A stretch of 64,000 bases of DNA from Bryoerythrophyllum caledonicum (taxonomy: Eukaryota; Streptophyta; Bryopsida; Pottiales; Pottiaceae). Below are positions 54,190-64,000 of this stretch, piece by piece (position 1 is the first letter of the stretch; the number at the start of each line of letters is the position of its first letter). The notes under the pieces are model-generated. The model saw only the letters and a list, made by a program, of their open reading frames with translations. It was not told where the DNA came from and ran no database searches. A program made the translations under genes and the position numbers. The DNA lies in NCBI GenBank assembly GCA_963971425.1, contig OZ020515.1, positions 21,324,637-21,388,636 of the forward strand, read 5' to 3'.

Positions 54190-55140
54190 TAAAAGTAATG
54201 GGTGAAGAAGGCTTACAAGATGCATAGTACCGCCCCATTGTCGATATCGGAAGTGTCAGAACGCCATCCAATCCTCTAGAGCACGACGACCAGTTTCGGT
54301 TGTGGCACTAGAAGACACCTACCATGCACGAATTACTTTGTATTGCGCTTCAGCCTCTTCTTAAGTCTTTGCGTTCTTCCAGACTTTACAAAGGGCAATG
54401 TGTTGTTCTCTAAAGCTGGGTAGAATGCTTCTGGTGGTGGTTTGCTGAAGACATTTGGTCCAATGAAATAAGCAAGTCCATTCTTTGTTATCCATAGGCT
54501 TCTCCTTATCGCCAAAGCCATAAACTCGCCGAACGGGGTGCCAATTCGCTCTAGCGCTATCTGCCATAAATCCTTTGAAGTTTGTCTCCTGTAGGCCGTG
54601 GTTCTTCATTGTGCCATTCAAATTCTCCCAGAACAGTTGTTGGGCTTCAGCGTCCTCCGATTGCATGTCGCACATGGCAATTGCCATGACTCTACAATAC
54701 TTACTGTTATACACATGGCATGCTATGGTAGTCCAATCCTTCACTCACTTTATATGATCAAACATCAACCAACAATCTTGGAGATCCCCCCCGGCTTGCA
54801 TACGCTTTACAAGGTCGACACCACTACCTGGACGATCAACAGACATCTTAAAAACAAAAACTTTATCTTTAGATTGACCCAGAAGCTTGTTTTCGTGGAT
54901 AAACTCAAACTTGAACGATTCCTTCAGGTCCATGATGTTGTCCATCACACCCTTTCCTCCGCTATAGAACCTTTTGCATCATGGTCCTTCACTTAGTAAA
55001 TGGACTGGACGAGATCGACATTACTATCAAATACTTCTTCTTCAATTTGAACTGTTCCAATCCTATATCCAAATCGAAAACATAGCAATGAGTTGGGGAC
55101 AATGACAGTGCCATCTTGAGAAACAAACATAATAAACGGA
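54190..55140 (-). pseudogene. Decayed transposase-like gene with several in-frame stops
   Basis: One minus-strand frame carries protein-like sequence from about 54950 down to about 54190, interrupted by stops at 54745-54747, 54361-54363, 54319-54321 and 54256-54258. Recognisable pieces are CRVMAIAMCDMQSEDAEAQ, NFKGFMADSARANW, CLFHWTKCLQ and, past the stops, HFRYRQWGG. A second coding-like piece in another frame at about 55010-55130 suggests an added frameshift. From memory, this set of motifs matches uncharacterised, transposase-like proteins repeated in moss, lycophyte and fern genomes. I cannot name the superfamily; a MULE-type DDE enzyme is one option. Replacing single bases would remove all four stops (for example Arg or Trp codons), so this is an old inactivated copy. 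Confidence 0.5.
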
Positions 55141-55149
55141 ACGCCCCCT

Positions 55150-56040
55150 TGATGAGAAGTTAGTGAAGCCATAAACCTCGACTCTCAATGATTGATTCCT
55201 CAGCTATGGACGATGACTCAGGAATGCGCAAATACTAAGAGGCTTTCTTAGCGTCCTCATTCAAGTGAAGAGGTTTGTAAATTTTGATTACGGCGGAAAC
55301 ATGTATTCATGGAAATGGCTATTGTCATGTAGTCTTTCAAAAGCGTCATGAATGAATATAACAAAAGGCTTAGGACAAGAAACTTAGATTAGCAAAGCAA
55401 TGAAATTAAATATAGAACAACTTTGCGTATGCCTCTTAAAGGTGTAGGGAGTATTGCGGCGCTATTCTGAAATTGTTTTGGTAAAAGTGAAGTATAATTT
55501 TATACGACGACTGATCCATAAAATAGTAAGGGCACGCCATGTGGGATAGAGTTTCAATTCAAAATAAAGGCTGACAGCATCGTTTAATATAGCCAAAGCA
55601 CTTGCGCTTGCAGATGTGAAGGTTGCGATAAGGATTCATAGAACCAGACAATCTGTCGAAGGAAAAGCGTCAATATATTTAGGGTTGTGTTAACATGGTG
55701 GGGATGTTTTTGTAGAGAGGACTCGACAGTTTGAGATTTAGTGCTGAGGATGACTAGGAATGTTAGACGGTGGAGACGAACAACTTATTATTCAAATTCC
55801 AAGCAAACCGTTGCAGTGAAAAAACGTAGAGTACAGAAGGCATTATTGGAATCTCAAAATAGATATTAGACAAACCTGATTGGGTTGAGCGATTCAGAGA
55901 GTTGAATAGTATCCACGAAGGAGACCCTCGAGTATCGTCAAGGGTTCATGTATTTTTCTATTCGACTGACCAATTGTGATCTATTTTTATAGTGTGGAAA
56001 GCTTAGGGTTTGCTTCAATCATCTTTTGATACTTGGCTTT
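55150..56040. other. No recognisable feature
   Basis: AT-rich single-copy-looking sequence. I saw no long ORF, repeat, tRNA or clear domain on either strand. The last 70 bases look like the 3' end of a plant intron (T-rich, ending TTGTGTAG at 56061). Confidence 0.4.
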
Positions 56041-56061
56041 GCTGCTTTATATGTTGTGTAG

Positions 56062-56448
56062 GTGACAACCAGTTTTGTGCACTCGCTTGAGAATCAAGAA
56101 GAAAAAGACTCTTTGCAAACAAATTTGATGAGCGGGACAGAGAGATCAATGGCATCGGAGAGCTCGCATCAAGGGTGTAGGGATGATAACGAACAAGTTG
56201 AAGACTCTGAAGTTCAAAGCGGGGGCATGGTTGAAGCTCCCGTTAGCGTTGAGAATCCGTTACGGTCTTCAAGGATTATAAATGGTTCCTCCTCAAAGAC
56301 AATGCTGTCTAGAGGACACTGTCGTCATGGAAGCGCGGACAACCTCAGGATGGTATTGCAGGAGTCGGAGCAAGTTCCATCGATTCAGATACTTCTTTAT
56401 ACAATTATTTTCAAAATACATGAATATGATTACAAACTGCACTACTAA
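56062..56448 (+). other. Weak plus-strand ORF, possible exon
   Basis: An open frame of 128 codons directly follows a T-rich stretch ending TTGTGTAG, like a 3' splice site. It begins with GTG, not ATG, so if real it is an internal or terminal exon. The product is Ser/Glu-rich (ENQEEKDSLQ, SESSHQGCRDDNEQVEDSE) and looks disordered, with a hydrophobic end. No family recognised. It could be chance. Confidence 0.2.
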
Positions 56449-56692
56449 GAGCATGGTGTAGGTATTATAATTATTGTATTTAGATTTATGGTTTGAAAGT
56501 AGTATGACTGTAAGTTAGAATTAAGAAATATGGGGAGCAACAATCTTTTGCTAAACCTTCCATTAACATTCTTTTGCTCTTTCGTATGAAGATTTTTCTT
56601 TCTTTGAAGATGTTAAACAAATTCTTTTCTATAATGTAGAATTTATTCCAACTTAATTCAATAATTTCTATATAATTTGGGTCGGCACAGGT

Positions 56693-56927
56693 AAATTGGC
56701 GGTCGCCCAATTTAGCCGCAATCGAAGTCCGGTCGTCGCTCGGTTGGTGCGTGGTCGCTAGGTTATTGCTCCGGTCGATGCCCAGTAGGTGCTGGCGGCC
56801 CACTAGATGACTAAACGCCGGGCCATCGGCACCTAGTGGGCGTCGACCGGAGCACTAGCCGAGCGACCACACACCAAACGAGCGATGATCGGGCCCTGAT
56901 CGCGGGTAAACATTCGGCGACCGCAAT
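56693..56927. repeat. GC-rich foldback with arms of about 100 bp
   Basis: The left arm (about 56693-56792) and the reverse complement of the right arm (about 56829-56927) align along their whole length with scattered mismatches. Examples are GTGGTCGCT, GCTCCGGTCGA and GCGGTCGCC. The loop is about 36 bp. The block is clearly more GC-rich than the AT-rich DNA around it. It could be a foldback or MITE-type element, or a hairpin RNA source. I found no clear target-site duplication. Confidence 0.7.
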
Positions 56928-57027
56928 TGTTGTCGACAAAAGTTCATTGTGTGTTCAAATTGTGTGGCCTTTTCTCTATGAACGAGTCTTGATAGTGATA
57001 CTGGGCGCCAAACCCAATTCAATTTAG

Positions 57028-57229
57028 ATGGCCATACCGGTAAGTAATCCAATTTCCTTCAAAGACTTTCTCCGTATTTTGATTTATGCGCGCAAATTTA
57101 ATGTTGATTGTGGGACTCCTGTAGGTCGTGGACTTGAGGTCAATTCGGGAAGACTCCAGAGTTGAGATGGCAACTAGCGCAGAAGGTGACGACAATCATC
57201 CATGTTTCAAAAATATATGTGACCCATGA
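57028..57229 (+). pseudogene. Possible two-exon gene start, cut off by satellite DNA
   Basis: ATG at 57028 gives MAIP, followed at once by GTAAGT (57040-57045), a consensus plant 5' splice site. A 3' splice site, CTCCTGTAG, ends at 57124. Removing the 85-bp interval joins MAIP to VVDLRSIREDSRVEMATSAE, and the frame then runs into the satellite and stops at 57229. An N-terminus of the type MAIPVVDL recalls plant 2-oxoglutarate/Fe(II) dioxygenases, but about 40 residues is too short to assign. The reading is inference from splice-like signals; an intron after only four codons is unusual. Confidence 0.2.
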
Positions 57230-60200
57230 AAACCACCTTCGGATCAGAAGGGGGTTTTCTAAGGTCACCTAAAAAACTTTGAGCATGGAAATCCACGAAG
57301 CTCCAATGTAGACTGCCGTGCATGTCGATGTTTTCAAAAATTTCCGTGATGCTTGAAAACCATCTTCGGATCCGAAGGTGGTTTTCAAAGGACACTGAAA
57401 TTTTTGAAAATGCGGAACTCTGCAGAGCGTAAAATGTGGGCAACCATGGATTTCCATGTTTAAAAAAATTTCTATGACCCATAAAAACCACCTTCGGATC
57501 CGAACGTGGTTTTCAAGGGTCACCAAAAAAACTTTAAGCATGGAAATCCGCAGAGCTCAAATGTGAGCAACCGTGGATTTCCATGTTTTAAAAAATTAAT
57601 GTGACCCATGAAAACCACCTTCGGATCCGAAGGTGGTTTTCTACAGTCACCAAAAAAATTTTAAGCATGGAAATCCACGAAGCTCGAATGTAGACTGCCG
57701 TGGATGTCCATGTTTTCAAAAATTTCCGGGATGCTTGAAAACCATCTTCGGATGCAAAGGTAATTATCAAAGGACACTGAAATTTTTGAAAATGCGGAAC
57801 TCCGCGGAGCTTAAATGTGGGCAACCGTGGATTTCCATGTTTTCAAAAATTTCTATGAGCCATGAAAACCACCATCGGATCCGAAGGTGGTTTTCAAGAG
57901 TCACTAGAAAAAATTTAAGCATGGAAATCCATGGAGCTCGAATGTAGACAGCCGTGGATGTCCATGTTTTCAAAAATTTCCGGAATGCTTGAAAACCATC
58001 TTCGGATCCGAAAGTGGTTTTCAAGGGACACTCAATTTTTTGAAAATGCGAAACTCCGCGGCGCTTAAATGTGGGCAACCGTGGATTTCCATGTTTTCAA
58101 AAATTTCTATGACCCATGAAAACCACCTTCGGATCCGAACGTGGTTTTTAAGGGTCACCAAAAAAACTTTAAGCATGGAAATCCACAGAGTTCAAATATG
58201 GGCAACCGTGGATTTCCATGTTTTCAAAAATATATGTGACCCATGAAAACCACCTTCGGATCCGAAGGTGGTTTTCTAGGGTCACAAAAAAAAATTTAAA
58301 GCATGGAAATCCACGGAGCTCGAATGTAGACTGCAGTGGATGTCCATGTTTTCAAAAATTTCCGGGATGCTTCAAAACCATCTTCGGATCCAAAGGTGGT
58401 TTTCAAGGGACACTGAATTTTTTGAAAATGCGGAACTCTGCGGAGCTTAAATGTGGGCAACCGTGGATTTCCATGTTTTCAAAAAAAATTGTGACCCATG
58501 AAAACCACCTTTGGATCCGAAGGTGGATTTCTAGGATCACCAAAACAGTTTTAAGCATGGAAATCCACGGAGCTCGAATGTAGACTGCCGTGGATGTCCA
58601 TGTTTTCAAAAATTTCCAGGATGCTTCAAAACCATCTTCGGATCCGAAAGTGGTTTTCAAGGGACACTCAATTTTTTGAAAATGCGGAACTCCGCGGCGC
58701 TTAAATGTGGGAAACCGTGGATTTCCATGTTTTCAAAAATTTCTGTGAGCCATGAAAACCACCTTCAAATCCGAAGGTGGTTTTCAAGAGTCACTAGAAA
58801 AAATTTAAGCATGGAAATCCACGGAGCTCGAATGTACACTGCCGTGGATGTCCATGTTTTAAAAAATTTCCGTGATGCTTGAAAACCATCTTCGGATGCG
58901 AAGGTGATTTTCAAGGGACACTGAAATTTTTGAAAATGCGGAACTCTGCGGAGCTTAAATGTGGGCAACCATGGATTTCCATGTTTTCAAATATTCCTGT
59001 GACCCATGAAAACCACCTTCGGATCCGAAGGTGGTTTTCTAGGGTCACAAAAAAAATTTTAAGCATAGAAATCCACGGAGCTTGAATGTAAACTGCCGTG
59101 GATGTCCATGTTTTCAAAAATTTCCGGGATGCTTGAAAACCATCTTCGGATCCGAAAGTGGTTTTCAAGGGACACTCAATTTTTTGAAAATGCGGAACTC
59201 CGCGGAGCTTAAATGTGGGCCACCGTGGATTTCCATGTTTTCAAAAATTTCTATGACCCATGAAAACCACCTTCGGATCCAAAGGTGGTTTTCAAGGGTC
59301 ACCAAAAAAACTTTAAGCATGGAAATCCGCAGAGCTCAAATGTGGGCAACCGTGGATTTCCATGTTTTCAAAAATTTATGTGACCCATGAAAACCACCTT
59401 CGGATCCAAAGGTGGTTTTCTAGGGTCACCAAAAAAAATTTTAAGCATGGAAATCCACGGAGCTCGAATGTAGACAACCGTGGATGTCTATGTTTTCAAA
59501 AGTTTCCCTGATGGTTGAAAATCATCTTCGGATCCGAACGTGGTTTTCAAGGGACACTCAATTTTTTGAAAATGCAAAACTCCGCGGAGCTTAAATGTGG
59601 GCAATTGTGGATTTCCATGTTTTCAAAAATTTCTATGAGCAATGAAAACCACCATCAGATCCGAAGGTGGTTTTCAAGGGTCACTAGAAAAATTTTAGGC
59701 ATGGGATTCGACGGAGCTCGAATGTACACTGCCGTGGATGTCCATGTTTTCAAAATTTTCCGTAATGGTTGAAAACCATCTTTGGATCCGAAAGTGGTTT
59801 TCAAAGGACACTCAAATTTTTGAAAATGCAAAACTCTACGGAGCTAAAATGTAGGCAACCATAGATTTCCATGTTTTCAAAAAAATTTGTGACCCATGAA
59901 AACCACCTTCGGATTTGAAGGTGGTTTTCTAGGGTCACCAAAAAAAATTTTAAGCATGGAAATCCACAGAGCTCGAATGTAGACTGCCGTGGATGTCCAT
60001 GTTTTCAAAAAATTCCGGGATGCTTGAAAACCATCTTCGGATCCGAAAGTGGTTTTCAAGGGACACTGAAATTTTTGAAAATGCGGAACTCCGCGGAGCT
60101 TAAATGTGGGCAACCGTGGATTTCCATGTTTTCAAAAATTTCTGGGAGCCATGAAAACCACCTTCGGATCCAAAGGTGGTTTTCAAGGGTCACTTGAAAA

Positions 60201-61498
60201 ATTTTAAGCATGGAAATCCACAGAGCTCGAATGTAGAGTGCCCTGGATGTCCATGTTTTGAAAAATTTCGGTGATGCTTGAAAACCATCTTCCGATCCGA
60301 AGGTGGTTTTTAAGGGACACTAAAATTTTTGAAAATGCGGAACTCTGCGGACCTTAAATGTGGGCAACTGTGGATTCCCATGTTTTCAAAAATTTATGTG
60401 ACCCATGAAAACCACCTTCGGATCCGAAGGTGGTTTTTTAGGGTCACCAAAATAATTTAAGCATGGATATCCACGGAGCTGAAATGTAGACCGCCGTGGA
60501 TGTCCATGTTTTCAAAAATTTCCGTGATGCTTGAAAACCATCTTCGGATGCAAAGGTGATTTTCTAGGGACACTGAAATTTTTGAAAATGCGGAACTCCG
60601 CGGAGCTTAAATGTGGGCAACCGTGGATTTCCATGTTTTCAAAAATTTATGTGACCCATGAAAACCACCTTCGGATCCGAAGGTGGTTTACAAGGGTCAC
60701 CAAAAAAACTTTAAGCATGGAAATCCGCAAAGCTCAAATGTGGGCAACCGTGGATTTCCATGTTTTCAAAAATTTATGTGACCCATGAAAACCACCTTCG
60801 GATCTGAAGGTGGTTTTCTAGGGTCACCAAAAAGATTTTAAGCATGGAAATCCACGGAGCTCGAATGTTGACTGCCGTGGATGTCCATGTTTTCAAAAAT
60901 TTCCGTGATGTTTGAAAACCATCTTCGGATGCAAAGGTGATTTTCAAGGGACATTGAAATTTTTGAAAATGCGGAACTCCGCAGAGCTTAAATGTGGGCA
61001 ACTGTGGATTTCCGTGTTTTCAAAAATTTCTATGAGCCATGAAAACCACCTTCGGATCCGAAGGTGGTTTTCAAGAGTCACTAGAAAAATTTTGAGCATG
61101 GAAATCCACGGAGCTCGAATGTAGACCGCTGTGGATGTCCATGTTTTCAAAAGTTTCTGTGATGCTTGAAAACCATCTTCGGATGCGAAGGTGATTTTTA
61201 AGGGACACTGGAATTTTTGAAAATGCAGAACTCCGCAGAGCTTAAATGTGGGCAACCGTGGATATCAATGTTTTCAAAATTTCTATGAGCCATGAAAACC
61301 ACCACCTGATCCGAAGGTGGTTTTCAAGAGTTACTTAAAAAAATTTCAGCATGGAAATCCACGGAGCTCGAATGAAGACTGCCGTGGATGTCCATGTTTT
61401 CAAAATTTTCCATGATGCTTGAAAACCATCTTTGGATCCAAAGGTGGTTTACAAGGGACACTAAATTTTTGAAAATGCGAAACTCTGCGGAGCTAAAA

Positions 61499-62160
61499 TG
61501 TGGGCAACCGTGGATTTCCATGTTTTCAAAAATTTCTATGAGCCATGAAAACCACCATCGAATCCGAAGGTGGTTTTCAAGGGCCACCCAAAAAAATTAT
61601 TAACATGGGAATCCACGGAGCTGGAATGTGGGCTACCACCGATTTCCATGCTTTCAAAAATTTATGAGACCCATGAAAACCACCTTCAGATCCGAAGGTG
61701 GTTTTCTAGGGTCACCAAGAAAATTTTAAGCATGGAAATCCACGGAGCCCGAATGTAGATTGCCGTGGATGTCCATGTTTTCAAAAATTTCCGTGATGCT
61801 TGAAAACCATCTTCTGATGCAAAGGTGGTTTTCAAGGGACACTAAATTTTTTGAAAATGCGGAACTCCGCGGAGCTTAAATGTGGGCAACCGTGGATTTC
61901 CATGTTTTCAAAAATTTCTATGAGCCATGAAAACCACCATCGAATCCGAAGGTGGTTTTCAAGGGCCACCCAAAAAAATTATTAACATGGGAATCCATGG
62001 ACCTGGAATGTGGGCTACCACCGATTTCCATGCTTTCAAAAATTTATGAGACCCATGAAAGCCACCTTCAGATCCGAAGGTGGTTTTCTAGGGTCACCAA
62101 GAAAATTTTAAGCATGAAAATCCTTGGAGCTCGAATGTAGGCTGCCGTGGATGTGGATGT
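61499..62160. repeat. Duplicated trimer within the satellite (offset about 382 bp)
   Basis: The block starting TGTGGGCAACCGTGG at 61499 recurs at 61881 with the same rare variants: CATCGAATCCG, GGGCCACCC, ATTATTAACATGGG, CTACCACCGATTTCC and the CTTTCAAAAA change. Three monomers were copied as one unit, with a few later substitutions. Confidence 0.85.
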
Positions 62161-62880
62161 TTTCAAAATTTTCCGTAATGGTTGAAAACCATCTTCAGAT
62201 CCCAAGGTGGTTTGGAAGGGTCACCAGAGCAATTTTAAGCATGGAAATCTGCGGAGCTAAAATGTGGGCAACCGTGGATTGCCATGTTTTAAAAAATTTA
62301 TGTGACCCATGTAAACCACCTTCGGATCTGAAGGTGGTTTTTTAAGGTCACCAAAAAAATTTTAAGCATGGAAATCCACGGAGCTCGAATGTAGGCTGCC
62401 GTGGATGCCCATGTTTTCATAAATTTCCGTGATGCTTGAAAACCATCTTCGGATCCCAAGGTGGTTCTAAAGTGACACTAAAATTTTTGAAACAGTGGAA
62501 CTCCGCGGAGCTCAAATGTGGGCAACCCTGGATTTCCATGTTTTCAAAAATTTCTGTGACCCATGAATACCACCTTCGGATCCGAAGGTGGTTTCTTAGG
62601 GTCACCAAAAAAATTTTAAGCATGGGAATCCTTGGAGCTCGAATGTGCCCTGGATGTCCATGATTTCAAAATTTTCCGTGATGGTTGAAAACCATTTTTG
62701 GATCCAAAGGTGGTTTGCAAGGGTCACCAAAGAAATTTTAAGCATGGAAATCCGCGGAGCTCAAATGTGGGCTACCGTGGATTTCCATGTTTTCAAAAAT
62801 TTATGTGACCCATGAAAACCACCTTTGGATCCGAAGGTGGTTTGCAAGGGTCACCAAAGAAATTTTAAGTATGGAAATCC

Positions 62881-63380
62881 GCGGAGCTAAAATGTGGGCT
62901 ACCATGGATTTCCATGTTTTCAAAAATTTATGTGACCCATGAATACCACCTTCGGATCCGAAGGTGGTTTTTTAGGGTCACTAGAAAAACTTTAATCATG
63001 GAAATCCTTGGAGCTTGAATGTGCTGTGGATGTCCATGTTTTCAAAATTTTCCATGATGGTTGAAAACCATCTTCGGATCCGAAGGTGGTTTGCAAGGGT
63101 CACCAAAGAAATTTTAAGCATGGAAATCCGCGGAGCTAAAATGTAGGCTACCGTGGATTTCCATGTTTTCAAAAATTTATGTGACCCATGAATACCACCT
63201 TTGGATCCGAAGGTGGTTTTTTAGGGTCACTAGAAAAACTTTAATCATGGAAATCCTTGGAGCTTGAATGTGCTGTGGATGTCCATGTTTTCAAAATTTT
63301 CCATGATGGTTGAAAACCATCTTCGGATCCGAAGGTGGTTTGCAAGGGTCACCAAAGAAATTTTAAGCATGGAAATCCAC
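62881..63380. repeat. Duplicated shortened dimer within the satellite (offset 249 bp)
   Basis: Two adjacent 249-bp units share GAATACCACC, GGTTTTTTAGGGTCACTAG, ACTTTAATCATGG and the deleted form GAATGTGCTGTGGATG (about 5 bp shorter than GAATGTAGGCTGCCGTGGATG). The unit is shorter than two standard monomers because of this deletion. Confidence 0.85.
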
Positions 63381-64000
63381 GGAGCTCAAATGTGGGCTAT
63401 TGTGAATTTCCATGTTTTCGAAAATTTCTGTGACCCATGAAAACCACCTTTGGATCCGAAGGTGGTTTTCTAGGGTCACTAGAAAAATTTTAAGCATGGA
63501 AATCCTTGGAGCTGGAATGTAGGCTGCCGTGGATGCCCATGTTTTCATAAATTTTGGTGATGCTTGACATCCATCTTCGGATCCCAAGGTGGTTTTTAAG
63601 GGACACTAAAATTTTTGAAAATGCGGAACTCCGCGGAGCTTAAATGTGGGCATTCGTGGATTTCCATGTTTTCAAAAAAAATTATGACCCATGAATACCA
63701 CCTTCGGATCCAAAGGTGGTATTTTAGGGTCACCAAAAAAATTTTAAGCATGGAAATCCTTGGAGCTCGAATGAAGGCTGCCGTGGATGTCCATGTTTTC
63801 AAAATTTTCCGTGATGGTTGAAAACCATCTTCGGATCCGAAGGTGGTTTGGAAGGGTCACCAAAGAAATTTTAAGCATGGAAATCTGCGGAGCTCAAATG
63901 TGGGCTACCGTGGATTTCCATGTTTTCAAAAATTTATGTGACCCATGAAAACCACCTTTGGATCCGAAGGTGGTTTGCAAGGGTCACCAAAGAAATTTTA

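Larger units (their letters stand above)
57200..64000. repeat. Satellite array, monomer about 127 bp with dyad symmetry
   Basis: About 54 monomers fit between 57228 and 63946 (mean spacing 126.8 bp), and the array runs out of the window. Each monomer has a GGATCC-centred palindrome (AACCACCTTCGGATCCGAAG and onwards). In A-type monomers flanking GTGACCC/GGGTCAC arms extend it to 50 bp with two-base interruptions. A second inverted pair, CATGGAAATCCACGG and CCGTGGATTTCCATG, brackets a loop of about 17 bases. Variants are A (GACCCATG), B (GATGCTTG), C (GAGCCATG) and B' (GATGGTTG). The left border at about 57200 is abrupt. Many open frames occur on both strands, but they are by-products of the repeat. 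Confidence 0.95.

Noticed and set aside
57633-57947. Many open frames of 60-120 codons on both strands of the satellite
   Set aside because: They follow from the 127-bp periodicity and the dyad symmetry; the same peptides appear on both strands, and there is no start-codon or coding conservation.
57200-64000. CRISPR-like array (repeats with a palindrome at regular spacing)
   Set aside because: The whole monomer is repeated with no unique spacers, the unit is 127 bp, no cas genes are present, and the context is eukaryotic.

Overview
The window is repeat-dense eukaryotic nuclear DNA, most likely from a land plant. It holds a long Ty3/gypsy LTR-retrotransposon array, a degraded DNA-transposon-like gene, plant-like splice signals and a large satellite. 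I found no prokaryotic genes, operons, rRNA, tRNA or CRISPR. One pseudogene family (minus strand, about 54.2-55.1 kb) resembles, from memory, proteins common in mosses, lycophytes and ferns. I lean towards an early-diverging land plant but cannot prove it.

Region 1 (1-54056) is a head-to-tail concatemer of one Ty3/gypsy element, all on the minus strand: LTR-internal-LTR-internal..., with one LTR shared between neighbours. The period is 8960 bp (8959 bp in copies 3 and 4). Each unit is a 2644-bp LTR plus about 6316 bp of internal DNA. The LTR ends (TGTCG...CGACA) are fixed by a CCA-ending tRNA-like primer site 2 bp inside one end, a purine tract near the other end, and the exact right border of the array at 54056. 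Each internal region has a gag-protease ORF followed by a pol ORF (reverse transcriptase, RNase H, integrase with GPY motif, no chromodomain) in the -1 frame. Each LTR also has a TATA box and, about 70 bp downstream, a 140-codon ORF of unknown function. Window bases 1-298 are the tail of a further LTR, so the array continues to the left.

The copies are almost identical but mosaic. Only copy 3 has every ORF open. Copies 1, 2, 5 and 6 carry an extra base in a homopolymer that breaks pol near its N-terminus. Copy 4 has intact pol but two stops in gag and one in the LTR ORF, all C-to-T on the element's sense strand.

Region 2 (54057-57199) is the non-array flank. It contains a decayed transposase-like gene with at least four in-frame stops, about 0.9 kb with nothing recognisable, a weak plus-strand ORF behind a splice-acceptor-like site, a GC-rich foldback with arms of about 100 bp, and a possible two-exon gene start cut off by the satellite.

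Region 3 (57200-64000, continuing out of the window) is a satellite of about 54 monomers averaging 127 bp. Each monomer is nearly a single large inverted repeat centred on GGATCC, so both strands read almost the same. The higher-order arrangement changes along the array (A/B alternation, AAB, a duplicated trimer, a shortened dimer).
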